Source: Xenophilus azovorans DSM 13620 (GTDB lineage: Bacteria > Pseudomonadota > Gammaproteobacteria > Burkholderiales > Burkholderiaceae_C). Taken from it: DNA of 64,000 bases. Position 1 is the first letter of the stretch. The number at the start of each line of letters is the position of its first letter. Made by a program: the position numbers and the translations under genes. Location: NCBI RefSeq assembly GCF_000745855.1, contig NZ_JQKD01000020.1, forward strand, positions 1 through 64,000. The letters run 5' to 3'. Positions 56,405-64,000 of the stretch are shown here, piece by piece. Below the pieces are notes generated by a model. The model did no database searches. It worked only from the letters and a program-made list of their open reading frames with translations, and was not told the origin of the DNA.

Positions 56405-57313
56405 ATGCCTGCCGAATCCGACCGTCGCCCGCCGACCATCGACCCCGTGGCCGCGGCCCGATGGGCGCGGCTGGCGCCCGGGTCCGCATCGCCATGGCTG
56501 CACGAGGAGGTGGGCCGGCGCATGGAGGAGCGGCTGCAGTGGATCACCGCGCGTCCCGCGCGCTGGGCCGACTGGTCGCCCCTGCGCGGCGGGCTGCAGG
56601 CGCATGCGCGCGTGGCGGCGCGCTACCCGCAGGCGCAGCGCCACGTGATCGAGCCGGCGCTAGCGCTGCAGCCGGCGACCGCGCAGGCCCTGGCCGCGCC
56701 CTGGTGGAGCGCGCGCCGCTGGCGCGGCGGCGACCCGTTCGCGCCGCCGCCGGCGTCCGGCGTCGACCTGCTGTGGGCCAACATGGCCCTGCATGCCGAG
56801 GCCGACCCCGAGGCGCTGATCGCCCGCTGGCACCGCCTGGTCGCCGTCGACGGCTTCCTGATGTTCTCCTGCCTCGGCCCCGACACCGTGCGCGAGCTGC
56901 GCGCGCTGTACGCGTGCCTGGGCTGGCCGCCGGCGGGCCACGAGTTCACCGACATGCACGACTGGGGCGACATGCTGGTCCACGCCGGCTTCGCCGAGCC
57001 GGTGATGGACATGGAGCGCATCGTGCTGACCTGGTCCACGCCCGAGGCGGCGCTGGCCGAGCTGCGCACGCTGGGCCGCAACCTGCATCCCGCGCGCTTC
57101 GGCGCCCTGCGCGGCCGGCATTGGAAGCGCGCATTGCTCAATGCCCTGGCCGGCCTGGCCGTGCCCGGCGAGCACGACGGCCGCATCGCCATGACCTTCG
57201 AGGTCGTCTACGGCCATGCCTTCCGGCCGGTCCCGCGTGCCAGGGTGGCTGGCGAGACCGCCGTGCCATTGGATGATCTGCGCGCCATGCTCGGGCGCAA
57301 CCGGCCCGGCTGA
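56405..57313 (+). CDS. BioC-like SAM-dependent methyltransferase
   Basis: The 302-residue protein resembles betaproteobacterial BioC-type methyltransferases: 'DLLWANMALHAEADPEALIARWHRLVAVDGFLMFSCLGPDTVREL' (around residues 121-165) carries the post-motifs, and 'HEFTDMHDWGDMLVHAGF' is the BioC tail. BioC methylates malonyl-ACP to start biotin synthesis. Motif I, usually a Gly-rich 'DxGxG', is not clear: the matching stretch reads 'ADWSPLRGGLQAHARVAARY'. Whether it still binds SAM is uncertain. A TATACT box lies about 66 bp upstream. Confidence 0.8.
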   Translation: MPAESDRRPPTIDPVAAARWARLAPGSASPWLHEEVGRRMEERLQWITARPARWADWSPLRGGLQAHARVAARYPQAQRHVIEPALALQPATAQALAAPWWSARRWRGGDPFAPPPASGVDLLWANMALHAEADPEALIARWHRLVAVDGFLMFSCLGPDTVRELRALYACLGWPPAGHEFTDMHDWGDMLVHAGFAEPVMDMERIVLTWSTPEAALAELRTLGRNLHPARFGALRGRHWKRALLNALAGLAVPGEHDGRIAMTFEVVYGHAFRPVPRARVAGETAVPLDDLRAMLGRNRPG

Positions 57314-57368
57314 GCGAAGACGCTCACGATGCCCACGCTACAATGATTCGTTGCGTGTACCCCGGGGG

Positions 57369-57932
57369 ATGGTCCCCCGACCAGAGCCCGCCGCATGCCC
57401 GTGTTGTGCTTGTGCGTCCGGCCCTGCGCGCCCCATCGATCCGCTGAACTCGTACGTGCCGAATCCCGTGTTCCGCTTCGCCACCGTTTCGGGCCAGACC
57501 ATCCACTGGTTCCTGAAGCGCAACTGCTCGATCACGCCGAGCCAGCTGGGCTGGCTGTACGCGTCGTTGTGCGTGGTGTCGCTGGCCATCGGCTTCGGCT
57601 TCTGGGTTCGCGGCGCACGCCTCGTGCTGCCCTTCGCCTGGCTGGAGCTGGCGGCGGTCGGCGTGGCCTTCCTCTTCTACGCCCGCCATGCCACCGACGG
57701 CGAACGCATCGCCCTGCAGGAAGGCCGGCTGGTCGTCGAGCTCGAAAACGGCGGCAGCTGCGAGCGCACCGAATTTCTTTCGCATCAGGTCCGCATCGAA
57801 CCCCAGGCAGGCGACCGCTCGCTCATCGAGTTGTCGGGTCCGGGGTGTGCGGTGCGGGTGGGCCGCTACGTGCGGCCCGAGTTGCGCCCGGCGCTGGCGA
57901 GGGAGATCCGCATGGCCCTGCGCGGCGCCTGA
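57369..57932 (+). CDS. Small membrane protein, DUF2244 family, upstream of the cox operon
   Basis: The protein has two adjacent membrane helices and a 'IHWFLKRNCSITPSQLGWLY' N-terminal motif that fits DUF2244, commonly encoded before coxB in Comamonadaceae. The start is unclear: ATG 57369 gives 187 residues including a Cys-rich lead, while GTG 57456 or 57468 gives about 155-160 residues that begin closer to the family pattern. A TACAAT -10 box at 57339-57344 would transcribe it and probably the cox genes. Confidence 0.75.
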   Translation: MVPRPEPAACPCCACASGPARPIDPLNSYVPNPVFRFATVSGQTIHWFLKRNCSITPSQLGWLYASLCVVSLAIGFGFWVRGARLVLPFAWLELAAVGVAFLFYARHATDGERIALQEGRLVVELENGGSCERTEFLSHQVRIEPQAGDRSLIELSGPGCAVRVGRYVRPELRPALAREIRMALRGA

Positions 57933-57999
57933 GGCGCGCGGGCCGGCGGGGAGACAAGGCCGGTGGATTCAGTTTGGAAGCATTGAACAAGTGAACACG

Positions 58000-59169
58000 A
58001 TGAAGAGCATTTGGACCAAGCCGGCGGGCCTGCTGCTGGCGGCCGGCGCGGCATTCAGCGGCGCGGCGCATGCAGTCAACGACCTGCCCGGCGGCCCGGC
58101 CGTGCGCCAGCTCAATCTTCCGGTGGGCGTGACCAAGGTGTCCCAGGAGCAGTACACGCTGCACTGGGGCCTGATGATCCTGTGCACGGTGATCTTCATC
58201 GGCGTGTTCTCGGTCATGTTCTATTCGATCTGGAAGCACCGCAAGTCGGTGGGCCACAAGGCCGCCAACTTCCACGAATCGGTGGTGGTGGAAGTCGTCT
58301 GGACCATCGTCCCCTTCATCATCGTGATCCTGATGGCGCTGCCGGCCACCAAGCTGCTGGTGGCGCAGAAGGACACCACCAATGCCGACCTCACCATCAA
58401 GGTGACCGGCTACCAGTGGAAGTGGGGCTACGACTACCTCAAGGGCGAGGGCGAGGGCCTGTCCTTCATCTCCACGCTGCTGCCCGAGCATCGCCGCCTG
58501 TCCGACGAGGGCGCGCGCGGCGAGGTGCCCGACAACTACCTGCTGGCGGTTGACAACCCGCTGGTGGTGCCCGAGAAGCAGAAGATCCGCATCATCACCA
58601 CCGCCAACGACGTGATCCACGCCTTCGCGGTGCCGCAGTTCGGCATCAAGCAGGACGCCATCCCCGGCTTCGTGCGCGACACCTGGTTCCGCGCCGAGCA
58701 GACCGGCGACTTCTACGGCCAGTGCCAGGAGCTGTGCGGCAAGGAGCACGCCTACATGCCGATCCACGTGAAGGTGGTGTCCGCGGCCGACTACACCGCC
58801 TGGGTCGACCAGAAGAAGAAGGAAGCCGCCGCCAAGCAGGACGACCCGAACAAGGTCTGGACGCTGCCCGACCTGCTGGCCCGCGGCGAGAAGGTCTATG
58901 CCGCCAACTGCGCGGCCTGCCACCAGGCCAACGGCAAGGGCGCCGGCCCGATCAAGCCGCTGGACGGCTCGCAGGTGGTGCTGGACGCCGACCACACCAA
59001 GCAGATCCACGTGCTGCTCAACGGCCAGAACAACGGCGCCATGCCCTCCTGGAAGCAGCTGAGCGACACCGACCTGGCGGCCGTGGCCAGCTACACCAAG
59101 AACAGCTGGTCCAACAAGACGGGCCAGATCGTGCAGCCGGCCGAGGTGCTGGCCGAGCGCGGCAAGTAA
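58000..59169 (+). CDS. coxB: Cytochrome c oxidase subunit II with fused cytochrome c domain
   Basis: CoxB receives electrons from cytochrome c via its CuA centre. The 389-residue protein has a signal peptide (cleavage after AAHA), two transmembrane helices (about 51-75 and 95-118), the CuA ligands in 'DVIHAFAVP' and 'CQELCGKEHAYM', and a C-terminal haem c domain with CAACH (residues 304-308) and a Met near 349. This fused form is typical of Comamonadaceae. A GTG at 57991 is an alternative start. The gene begins 67 bp after the DUF2244 gene. Confidence 0.97.
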   Translation: MKSIWTKPAGLLLAAGAAFSGAAHAVNDLPGGPAVRQLNLPVGVTKVSQEQYTLHWGLMILCTVIFIGVFSVMFYSIWKHRKSVGHKAANFHESVVVEVVWTIVPFIIVILMALPATKLLVAQKDTTNADLTIKVTGYQWKWGYDYLKGEGEGLSFISTLLPEHRRLSDEGARGEVPDNYLLAVDNPLVVPEKQKIRIITTANDVIHAFAVPQFGIKQDAIPGFVRDTWFRAEQTGDFYGQCQELCGKEHAYMPIHVKVVSAADYTAWVDQKKKEAAAKQDDPNKVWTLPDLLARGEKVYAANCAACHQANGKGAGPIKPLDGSQVVLDADHTKQIHVLLNGQNNGAMPSWKQLSDTDLAAVASYTKNSWSNKTGQIVQPAEVLAERGK

Positions 59170-59203
59170 GCCGCGGTGACGAGATAGAGCAAGGAAGAGA
59201 CCC

Positions 59204-60844
59204 ATGAGCGCAGTCCTCGATCCCCACGGTCACGCCGCCCCCGGCGGTCACGCGCACGACGACCACCACGACCACCATGCACCCACCGGCTGGCGCCGCT
59301 GGGTGTTCGCCACCAATCACAAGGACATCGGCACGCTGTACCTGCTGTTCAGCTTCACCATGCTGATGATCGGCGGCCTGCTGGCGATGCTGATCCGCGC
59401 CGAGCTGTTCCAGCCCGGCCTGCAGCTGGTCAACCCCGAGCTGTTCAACCAGTTCACCACCATGCACGGCCTGATCATGGTGTTCGGCGCCATCATGCCG
59501 GCCTTCGTGGGCTTCGCGAACTGGATGATCCCGCTGCAGATCGGCGCCAGCGACATGGCCTTCGCGCGGATGAACAACTTCAGCTTCTGGCTGATGATCC
59601 CCGCGGCCATCATGCTCGTGGCCTCGTTCTTCATGCCCGGCGGCGCCCCCGCCGCGGGCTGGACGCTCTACGCGCCGCTGACCCTGCAGATGGGCCCCTC
59701 GATGGATGCCGGCATCTTCGCGATGCACATCCTGGGCGCGTCGTCCATCATGGGCTCGATCAACATCATCGTCACCATCCTCAACATGCGCGCCCCCGGC
59801 ATGACGCTGATGAAGATGCCGATGTTCTGCTGGACCTGGCTGATCACCGCCTACCTGCTGATCGCGGTGATGCCCGTGCTGGCCGGCGCCATCACCATGA
59901 CGCTGACCGACCGCCACCTCGGCACGCACTTCTTCAACCCCGCCGGCGGCGGCGACCCGGTGATGTACCAGCACATCTTCTGGTTCTTCGGCCACCCCGA
60001 GGTCTACATCATGATCCTGCCGGCCTTCGGCATCGTCAGCCAGGTGGTGCCGGCCTTCGCCCGCAAGAAGCTGTTCGGCTACGCCTCGATGGTGTACGCC
60101 ACCGCGTCGATCGCGATCCTGAGCTTCATCGTGTGGGCGCACCACATGTTCACCACCGGCATGCCGGTGACGGGCCAGCTGTTCTTCATGTACGCGACCA
60201 TGCTGATCGCGGTGCCCACGGCGGTGAAGATCTTCAACTGGATCGCCACCATGTGGCAGGGCTCGATGACCTTCGAGACGCCGATGCTGTTCGCGGTCGG
60301 CTTCATCTTCGTGTTCACCATGGGCGGCTTCACCGGCCTGATCCTGGCCGTCGCGCCGGTGGACATCCAGCTGCAGGACACCTACTACGTCGTGGCCCAC
60401 TTCCACTACGTGCTGGTGGCCGGCTCGCTCTACGCCATGTTCGCGGGCGTGTACTACTGGATGCCCAAGTGGACCGGCGTCATGTACAACGAGTGGCGCG
60501 GCAAGGTGCACTTCTGGTGGTCGCTGATCTCCTTCAACGTCACCTTCTTCCCGATGCACTTCCTGGGCCTGGCCGGCATGCCCCGCCGCTACGCCGACTA
60601 CCCGATGCAGTTCGCCGACTTCAACGCGATCGCCTCGATCGGCGGCTTCGCCTTCGGCCTGGCGCAGGTCTACTTCTTCCTGTTCATCGTGCTGCCGTGC
60701 ATGCGCGGCAAGGGCGAGCCCGCCCCCCAGAAGCCCTGGGAAGCCGCGGAAGGCCTGGAGTGGGAAGTGCCCTCTCCGGCGCCCTTCCACACCTTCGAGA
60801 ACCCGCCGCGCCTGGACGCCACCGCGACCAAGGTGATCGGCTGA
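59204..60844 (+). CDS. coxA: Cytochrome c oxidase subunit I
   Basis: The 546-residue catalytic subunit of an aa3-type oxidase has twelve membrane helices, the His/Tyr pair in '[15 protein letters not shown]', a CuB His-His region near '[11 protein letters not shown]', and haem ligands around '[13 protein letters not shown]'. The N-terminus carries a His-rich stretch ([18 protein letters not shown]) before the first helix. It is 34 bp downstream of coxB with an AAGGAAG ribosome site. Confidence 0.98.
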   Translation: MSAVLDPHGHAAPGGHAHDDHHDHHAPTGWRRWVFATNHKDIGTLYLLFSFTMLMIGGLLAMLIRAELFQPGLQLVNPELFNQFTTMHGLIMVFGAIMPAFVGFANWMIPLQIGASDMAFARMNNFSFWLMIPAAIMLVASFFMPGGAPAAGWTLYAPLTLQMGPSMDAGIFAMHILGASSIMGSINIIVTILNMRAPGMTLMKMPMFCWTWLITAYLLIAVMPVLAGAITMTLTDRHLGTHFFNPAGGGDPVMYQHIFWFFGHPEVYIMILPAFGIVSQVVPAFARKKLFGYASMVYATASIAILSFIVWAHHMFTTGMPVTGQLFFMYATMLIAVPTAVKIFNWIATMWQGSMTFETPMLFAVGFIFVFTMGGFTGLILAVAPVDIQLQDTYYVVAHFHYVLVAGSLYAMFAGVYYWMPKWTGVMYNEWRGKVHFWWSLISFNVTFFPMHFLGLAGMPRRYADYPMQFADFNAIASIGGFAFGLAQVYFFLFIVLPCMRGKGEPAPQKPWEAAEGLEWEVPSPAPFHTFENPPRLDATATKVIG

Positions 60845-60866
60845 GCCCGGGAACGGTCCGCACGAC

Positions 60867-60983
60867 ATGCCGATGACGCCCGAACAGAAGAAGGCCAACC
60901 GGAAGATGGGGCTGACGCTGGCCACCATCGCGCTGGTGTTCTTCGTCGGCTTCGTGGTGCGCATGGTCTGGCTGGGGCGCTGA
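60867..60983 (+). CDS. Small membrane protein between coxA and ctaG (cytochrome oxidase small assembly protein)
   Basis: A 38-residue frame reads MTPEQKKANRKMGLTLATIA and then one hydrophobic helix, ending 'FFVGFVVRMVWLGR'. It fits the short 'cytochrome oxidase small assembly protein' found at this place in many betaproteobacteria. It starts at ATG 60867 (MPMTPEQ) and ends 4 bp before ctaG. Confidence 0.8.
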   Translation: MPMTPEQKKANRKMGLTLATIALVFFVGFVVRMVWLGR

Positions 60984-60987
60984 GTAC

Positions 60988-61608
60988 ATGGGCCTCGGTA
61001 CCCGTCTTCGCCGCGAGAACGCCCGCATGGTGGGCAAGCTGGCCGTCGTCGCGGCCGGCATGTTCGCCTTCGGCTACGCGCTGGTGCCGCTGTACCGCGC
61101 CATCTGCGAGGTCACGGGCATCAACATCCTGTCGCTGTCGGAGTTGCAGGTGCCCGGCGGGGCCAAGGGCGGCGCCGACGTGCGCGTGCCGGCCAACACG
61201 CAGGTGGACACCTCGCGCACCATCACCGTCGAGTTCGACGCCAACGCGCGCGGCCTGTGGGAGTTCCATCCTGCGCAGCGCTCGATGGAAGTTCATCCCG
61301 GCGAACTGCACACGGTGATGTACGAGTTCCAGAACACGCAGAACCGCCGCATGGCCGCGCAGGCCATCCCCAGCTACGCGCCGCAGCAGGCAGCGCCGTA
61401 CTTCAACAAGCTGGAGTGCTTCTGCTTCAACCAGTACACGCTGGACGCCGGCGAGAAGAAGGAATGGCCGGTCGCCTTCGTGATCGATCCGAAGATCTCG
61501 AAGGACGTGAAGACGATCACCCTGTCGTACACCTTCTTCGAGGTGGGCGGCAGGACGCCGCCGGCGCCCACGGCAGCCGCCTCGACGGCGACGGAGCCGC
61601 GCTCATGA
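60988..61608 (+). CDS. ctaG: Cytochrome c oxidase assembly protein CtaG/Cox11
   Basis: Cox11 delivers copper to CuB of subunit I. The 206-residue protein has one N-terminal membrane helix (about 17-38) and the periplasmic domain with the CFCF copper motif in 'KLECFCFNQYTLDAGEKKEWPV'. The C-terminus is Ala/Pro-rich. It starts 4 bp after the small protein and overlaps the next gene by 4 bp. Confidence 0.96.
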   Translation: MGLGTRLRRENARMVGKLAVVAAGMFAFGYALVPLYRAICEVTGINILSLSELQVPGGAKGGADVRVPANTQVDTSRTITVEFDANARGLWEFHPAQRSMEVHPGELHTVMYEFQNTQNRRMAAQAIPSYAPQQAAPYFNKLECFCFNQYTLDAGEKKEWPVAFVIDPKISKDVKTITLSYTFFEVGGRTPPAPTAAASTATEPRS

Positions 61609-61796
61609 GCAGCCGGTCCTCGCTCTGGCAGACCTTCAAGGCCGTCGGCTGGGGTTTCTTCGGCGTGCGCAAGAACAGCGAATACCAGAAGGACATCGCC
61701 CGCCTGTCGCCGCTGCACATCGTCGCGGTGGGCTTCGTGGCGGTGCTGTTGTTCATCGGCGTGCTGATCGCGCTGGTGAAGCTCGCCGTGGCATGA
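61605..61796 (+). CDS. Small membrane protein, DUF2970 family
   Basis: The 63-residue product reads 'LWQTFKAVGWGFFGVRKNSEYQKD' followed by a single hydrophobic helix, typical of DUF2970 proteins found between ctaG and coxC. Its start overlaps the ctaG stop (ATGA). Function unknown; the position suggests oxidase assembly. Confidence 0.9.
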   Translation: MSSRSSLWQTFKAVGWGFFGVRKNSEYQKDIARLSPLHIVAVGFVAVLLFIGVLIALVKLAVA

Positions 61797-61871
61797 ACGC
61801 CGCCAGCCGCATGCGAGCCCGTATCGATCGATCGAGAGTCAAGAAGAGAAGAGAAAGCCCCAGGAGCTGAA

Positions 61872-62753
61872 ATGAGTTCGACCACCCACGGCGCCACGCC
61901 CTACTACTTCGTGCCCGGCCCCTCGCGGCATCCGGTCATGGCGGCCATCGGCCTGTTCTTCGTCATCCTCGGCGCGGCCCAGTGGATCAACGGCCACACC
62001 TGGGGCGCGTATTCGCTGGCCTTCGGCCTGCTGTGGTGGTGGATGGTGCTCTACCAGTGGTTCGGCGACGCCGTGCGCGAGAGCGAGGGCGGCCGGTACG
62101 GCCACAAGATCGACCTGTCCTACCGCTGGAGCATGAGCTGGTTCATCTTCTCGGAGGTGATGTTCTTCGGCGCCTTCTTCACGGCGCTGTGGTGGACCCG
62201 CACCCACTCGCTGCCGGCGCTGGGCAGCCTGGACAACGCGCTGCTGTGGCCCGACTTCAAGGCCGTGTGGCCCACCGTGCAGGCCGGCGCCACCGGTTCG
62301 CCGGCCGGCATCGTCGAGCCCTTCCAGACCGTGGGCCCGTTCTGGCTGCCCACCATCAACACCGCGCTGCTGCTGACCTCCGGCGTGACGCTGACCATCG
62401 CCCACCATGCGCTGCGCGCCGACCACCGTGCGCAGTGCATCCGCTTCATGTGGCTGACGGTGCTGCTGGGCTTCGTCTTCCTGTGCGTGCAGGGCTACGA
62501 GTACTTCCACCTCTACACCGAGCTGAACCTCAAGCTCAGCTCCGGCGCCTACGGCTCGACCTTCTTCATGCTGACCGGCTTCCACGGCCTGCACGTGTTC
62601 ATCGGCATGCTGATGCTGCTGTTCATCACCCTGCGGCTGATGCGCGGCCACTTCACGCCCGAGCGCCACTTCGGCTTCGAGGGCGCGGCCTGGTACTGGC
62701 ACTTCGTGGACGTGGTCTGGCTGGGCCTGTACATCCTGGTCTACTGGATGTAA
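61872..62753 (+). CDS. coxC: Cytochrome c oxidase subunit III
   Basis: The 293-residue subunit has seven membrane helices and family motifs 'RWSMSWFIFSEVMFFGAFF', 'GFHGLHVFIGMLML' and 'AAWYWHFVDVVWLGLYILVYW' split over the last helices. It stabilises subunit I and is the last gene of the operon. It lies 75 bp after DUF2970 with a CAGGAG ribosome site. No plus-strand terminator with a T-tract follows; the hairpin at 62781-62817 is oriented for the convergent gene. Confidence 0.97.
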   Translation: MSSTTHGATPYYFVPGPSRHPVMAAIGLFFVILGAAQWINGHTWGAYSLAFGLLWWWMVLYQWFGDAVRESEGGRYGHKIDLSYRWSMSWFIFSEVMFFGAFFTALWWTRTHSLPALGSLDNALLWPDFKAVWPTVQAGATGSPAGIVEPFQTVGPFWLPTINTALLLTSGVTLTIAHHALRADHRAQCIRFMWLTVLLGFVFLCVQGYEYFHLYTELNLKLSSGAYGSTFFMLTGFHGLHVFIGMLMLLFITLRLMRGHFTPERHFGFEGAAWYWHFVDVVWLGLYILVYWM

Positions 62754-62780
62754 GGCCACGACGCAGGATGACCCGGCAAC

Positions 62781-62817
62781 AAAAAAGCCGCCCACCCCGC
62801 CAAGCGGGATGGGCGGC
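62781..62817 (-). terminator. Rho-independent terminator of the glycine-zipper lipoprotein gene
   Basis: A GCCGCCCA/TGGGCGGC outer stem with a CCCGC/GCGGG inner stem is followed on the minus strand by TTTTTT. It may also slow plus-strand transcription from coxC. Confidence 0.88.
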
Positions 62818-62841
62818 AGCCGGTGTTTCCGGCGCCCTGCC

Positions 62842-63147
62842 TCAGTAGCGCGGGCCGTTGTTCGGGTAGTAGCTCGGGCTCGGCGGGTAGTACGGCTGCT
62901 GGTACTGCTGCTGGTTGTAGTAGTTGCGTTCGTCGACGTTCCGGCCCACCTGGTTGCCGATGATGCCGCCGATCGCCGCGCCGCCCAGCGTGCTGCCGGT
63001 GTTGCCGCCGATCGCATGGCCCACCGCCGCGCCGCCCAGGGCGCCGATGCCGGTGCCCAGGTTCTGGTTGGGACCGCTTGCACAGCCTGCCAGCGCCACG
63101 ACCGACGTGGCGGCCGCTGCGGCGATCCAGAGACGTGTATTGATCAT
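62842..63147 (-). CDS. Glycine-zipper outer-membrane lipoprotein
   Basis: The 101-residue protein has a lipobox (VVALAGC), a Gly-rich zipper ('GTGIGALGGAAVGHAIGG...GAAIGGIIGNQVG') that likely forms a membrane hairpin, and a Tyr/Gln/Pro-rich tail. It belongs to the 17-kDa-antigen/SlyB-like set of envelope lipoproteins. ATG 63147 has an AGGTGG ribosome site; a GTG at 63156 is possible. The 165-bp gap to the amidase gene holds nothing I recognise. Confidence 0.85.
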   Translation of the reverse strand: MINTRLWIAAAAATSVVALAGCASGPNQNLGTGIGALGGAAVGHAIGGNTGSTLGGAAIGGIIGNQVGRNVDERNYYNQQQYQQPYYPPSPSYYPNNGPRY

Positions 63148-63312
63148 GAGGTCCACCTTTCAGGAGTGATGACCTCATCATGCGCAGCCCGCCCGGCCCC
63201 CCGTGTAGGAACCTGCCGCTGCCGCCTGTGCGACGCCCGGGGCGGTGCGGTGTGCGCACGTGCGCCGCCCGCGCGGATGTGACAAATGAAAGGAAATGCA
63301 GCCCCCGCTGGC

Positions 63313-64000
63313 TCAGAGCTGTCTGCTGCGTGCCAGGGGTGGGTTCTGCGCGAAGTAGCGCAGGATGCCGCGCATCAGCGCGTCGGCCAGGTCCTCCTGG
63401 TAGGCCGTGCTGCGCAGGGCGGCCTCTTCCTCCGGGTTGCTGATGAAGGCGGTCTCCACCAGCACGCTGGGGATGTCCGGCGCCTTGAGCACCGCGAAGC
63501 CAGCCTGCTCGACGCGGGGCTTGTGCAGCCGCGCGCCGATGCCCTTGATCTCGCCGAGCATGGCGGTGCCGAGCTTGAGGCTGTCGTTGATCTGCGCCGT
63601 GGTGCTCATGTCGAACAGCGCGCGGCGCACCTGCACCTCGTGCTCGCCGAAGCTGACGCCGCCGACGCGGTCGGACTGGTTCTCCTTGTTCGCCAGCCAG
63701 CGCGCGGCGCTGCTGGAGGCGCCGTGCTGGCTGAGCGCGAACACGCTGGCGCCGCGCGCGGCCGGCGTGGTGAAGGCGTCGGCATGGATGCTGACGAACA
63801 GGTCGGCCTGCACGCGCCGCGCTTTCTGCACGCGCACGTGCAGCGGCACGAAGAAGTCGGCGTCGCGCGTGAGGAAGGCGCGCATCGGGTTGCCGCCGAC
63901 GCTGGACTTGTTGATGCGCTCGCGCAGGCGGTGCGCGACCTGCAGCACGATGTCCTTCTCGCGTGTGCCGCGGGGGCCGATGGCGCCCGGGTCCTCGCCG
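63313..64000 (-). CDS. amiC: N-acetylmuramoyl-L-alanine amidase, AmiC type (5' end outside window)
   Basis: The visible 228 residues are the C-terminal amidase_3 domain, reading 'GEDPGAIGPRGTREKDIV' at the window edge and containing the zinc His in 'LFVSIHADAF' and the catalytic Glu in 'PSVLVETAFISNPEEE'. The enzyme cuts the peptide stem from peptidoglycan during cell separation. The N-terminal AMIN/Tat region would lie beyond the window, so the amiC symbol is provisional. Confidence 0.9.
   Translation of the reverse strand, partial: GEDPGAIGPRGTREKDIVLQVAHRLRERINKSSVGGNPMRAFLTRDADFFVPLHVRVQKARRVQADLFVSIHADAFTTPAARGASVFALSQHGASSSAARWLANKENQSDRVGGVSFGEHEVQVRRALFDMSTTAQINDSLKLGTAMLGEIKGIGARLHKPRVEQAGFAVLKAPDIPSVLVETAFISNPEEEAALRSTAYQEDLADALMRGILRYFAQNPPLARSRQL

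Noticed and set aside
63157-63312. Possible small gene or RNA between the glycine-zipper lipoprotein and amiC
   Set aside because: No frame with a ribosome site and no hairpin plus T-tract; it is probably promoter DNA.

Overview
The window is high-GC DNA from a betaproteobacterium, most likely order Burkholderiales and family Comamonadaceae. The evidence is ordinary Comamonadaceae-type gene content (Gsp type II secretion, 'QSSVTLFG' trimeric porins, biosynthetic IlvA, a cytochrome-c-bearing CoxB followed by CtaG/DUF2970/CoxC) and short intergenic repeats that I recall from that family. I see no rRNA, tRNA or CRISPR array. No gene-free stretch reaches 300 bp; the longest are about 273 bp (18021-18293) and 265 bp (44976-45240).

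Layout. 1-621: right end of an IS256-family element that cuts into a small secreted-protein gene. 722-12544: a type II secretion locus, transcribed leftward as gspG-H-I-J-K-L-M-N-D-E-(orphan)-F, with a short PDZ-less gspC facing away from gspG. 12557-15322: ilvA and a divergent tyrosine recombinase. 15394-19544: two paralogous porins flanking an OsmC-family gene and coq7. The left porin has lost the normal start of its signal peptide and sits behind a promoter, three hairpins and a terminator that look like an independent small-RNA gene. 19740-27882: a dipeptide/oligopeptide ABC transporter (B, A, C, D, F) with an M20 amidohydrolase inside the operon, then a convergent LivK-type binding protein. 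28033-34671: zwf facing an AfuABC-type transporter and a YihX-like HAD phosphatase. The binding protein lacks the ferric-binding Tyr-Tyr pair and has residues recalled from the sugar-phosphate binder AfuA, so a hexose-phosphate uptake module is more likely than an iron transporter.

34688-37799: lipocalin and pbpC, the latter carrying an in-frame repeat insertion. 37842-46275: a Fur-type iron/siderophore block with PepSY protein, two small membrane proteins, two TonB-dependent receptors and a siderophore-esterase-like hydrolase. Both receptor genes have a Fur-box-like sequence 4-6 bp upstream of a related, compensatorily paired hairpin leader. 46362-52583: small Ca-repeat lipoprotein and a giant alpha-2-macroglobulin (usually next to pbpC, here separated by the iron block). 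52747-57313: OpgC-like membrane protein, orphan ParA-type ATPase, MaoC dehydratase, trmL, comF, BioC-like methyltransferase. 57369-62753: aa3-type cytochrome c oxidase operon. 62842-64000: glycine-zipper lipoprotein and the 3' part of an amiC-type amidase that runs off the window.

Functional links: gsp genes build one envelope machine; the iron genes form receptor, inner-membrane and esterase steps of siderophore use; zwf plus afuABC plus HAD suggest capture and oxidation of phosphorylated sugars; cox genes form one respiratory operon. The most novel-looking items are the structured leader shared by the two receptors, the putative small RNA at 16703-16790 and the zwf/afu module. All rest on reading the sequence by eye, without database searches.
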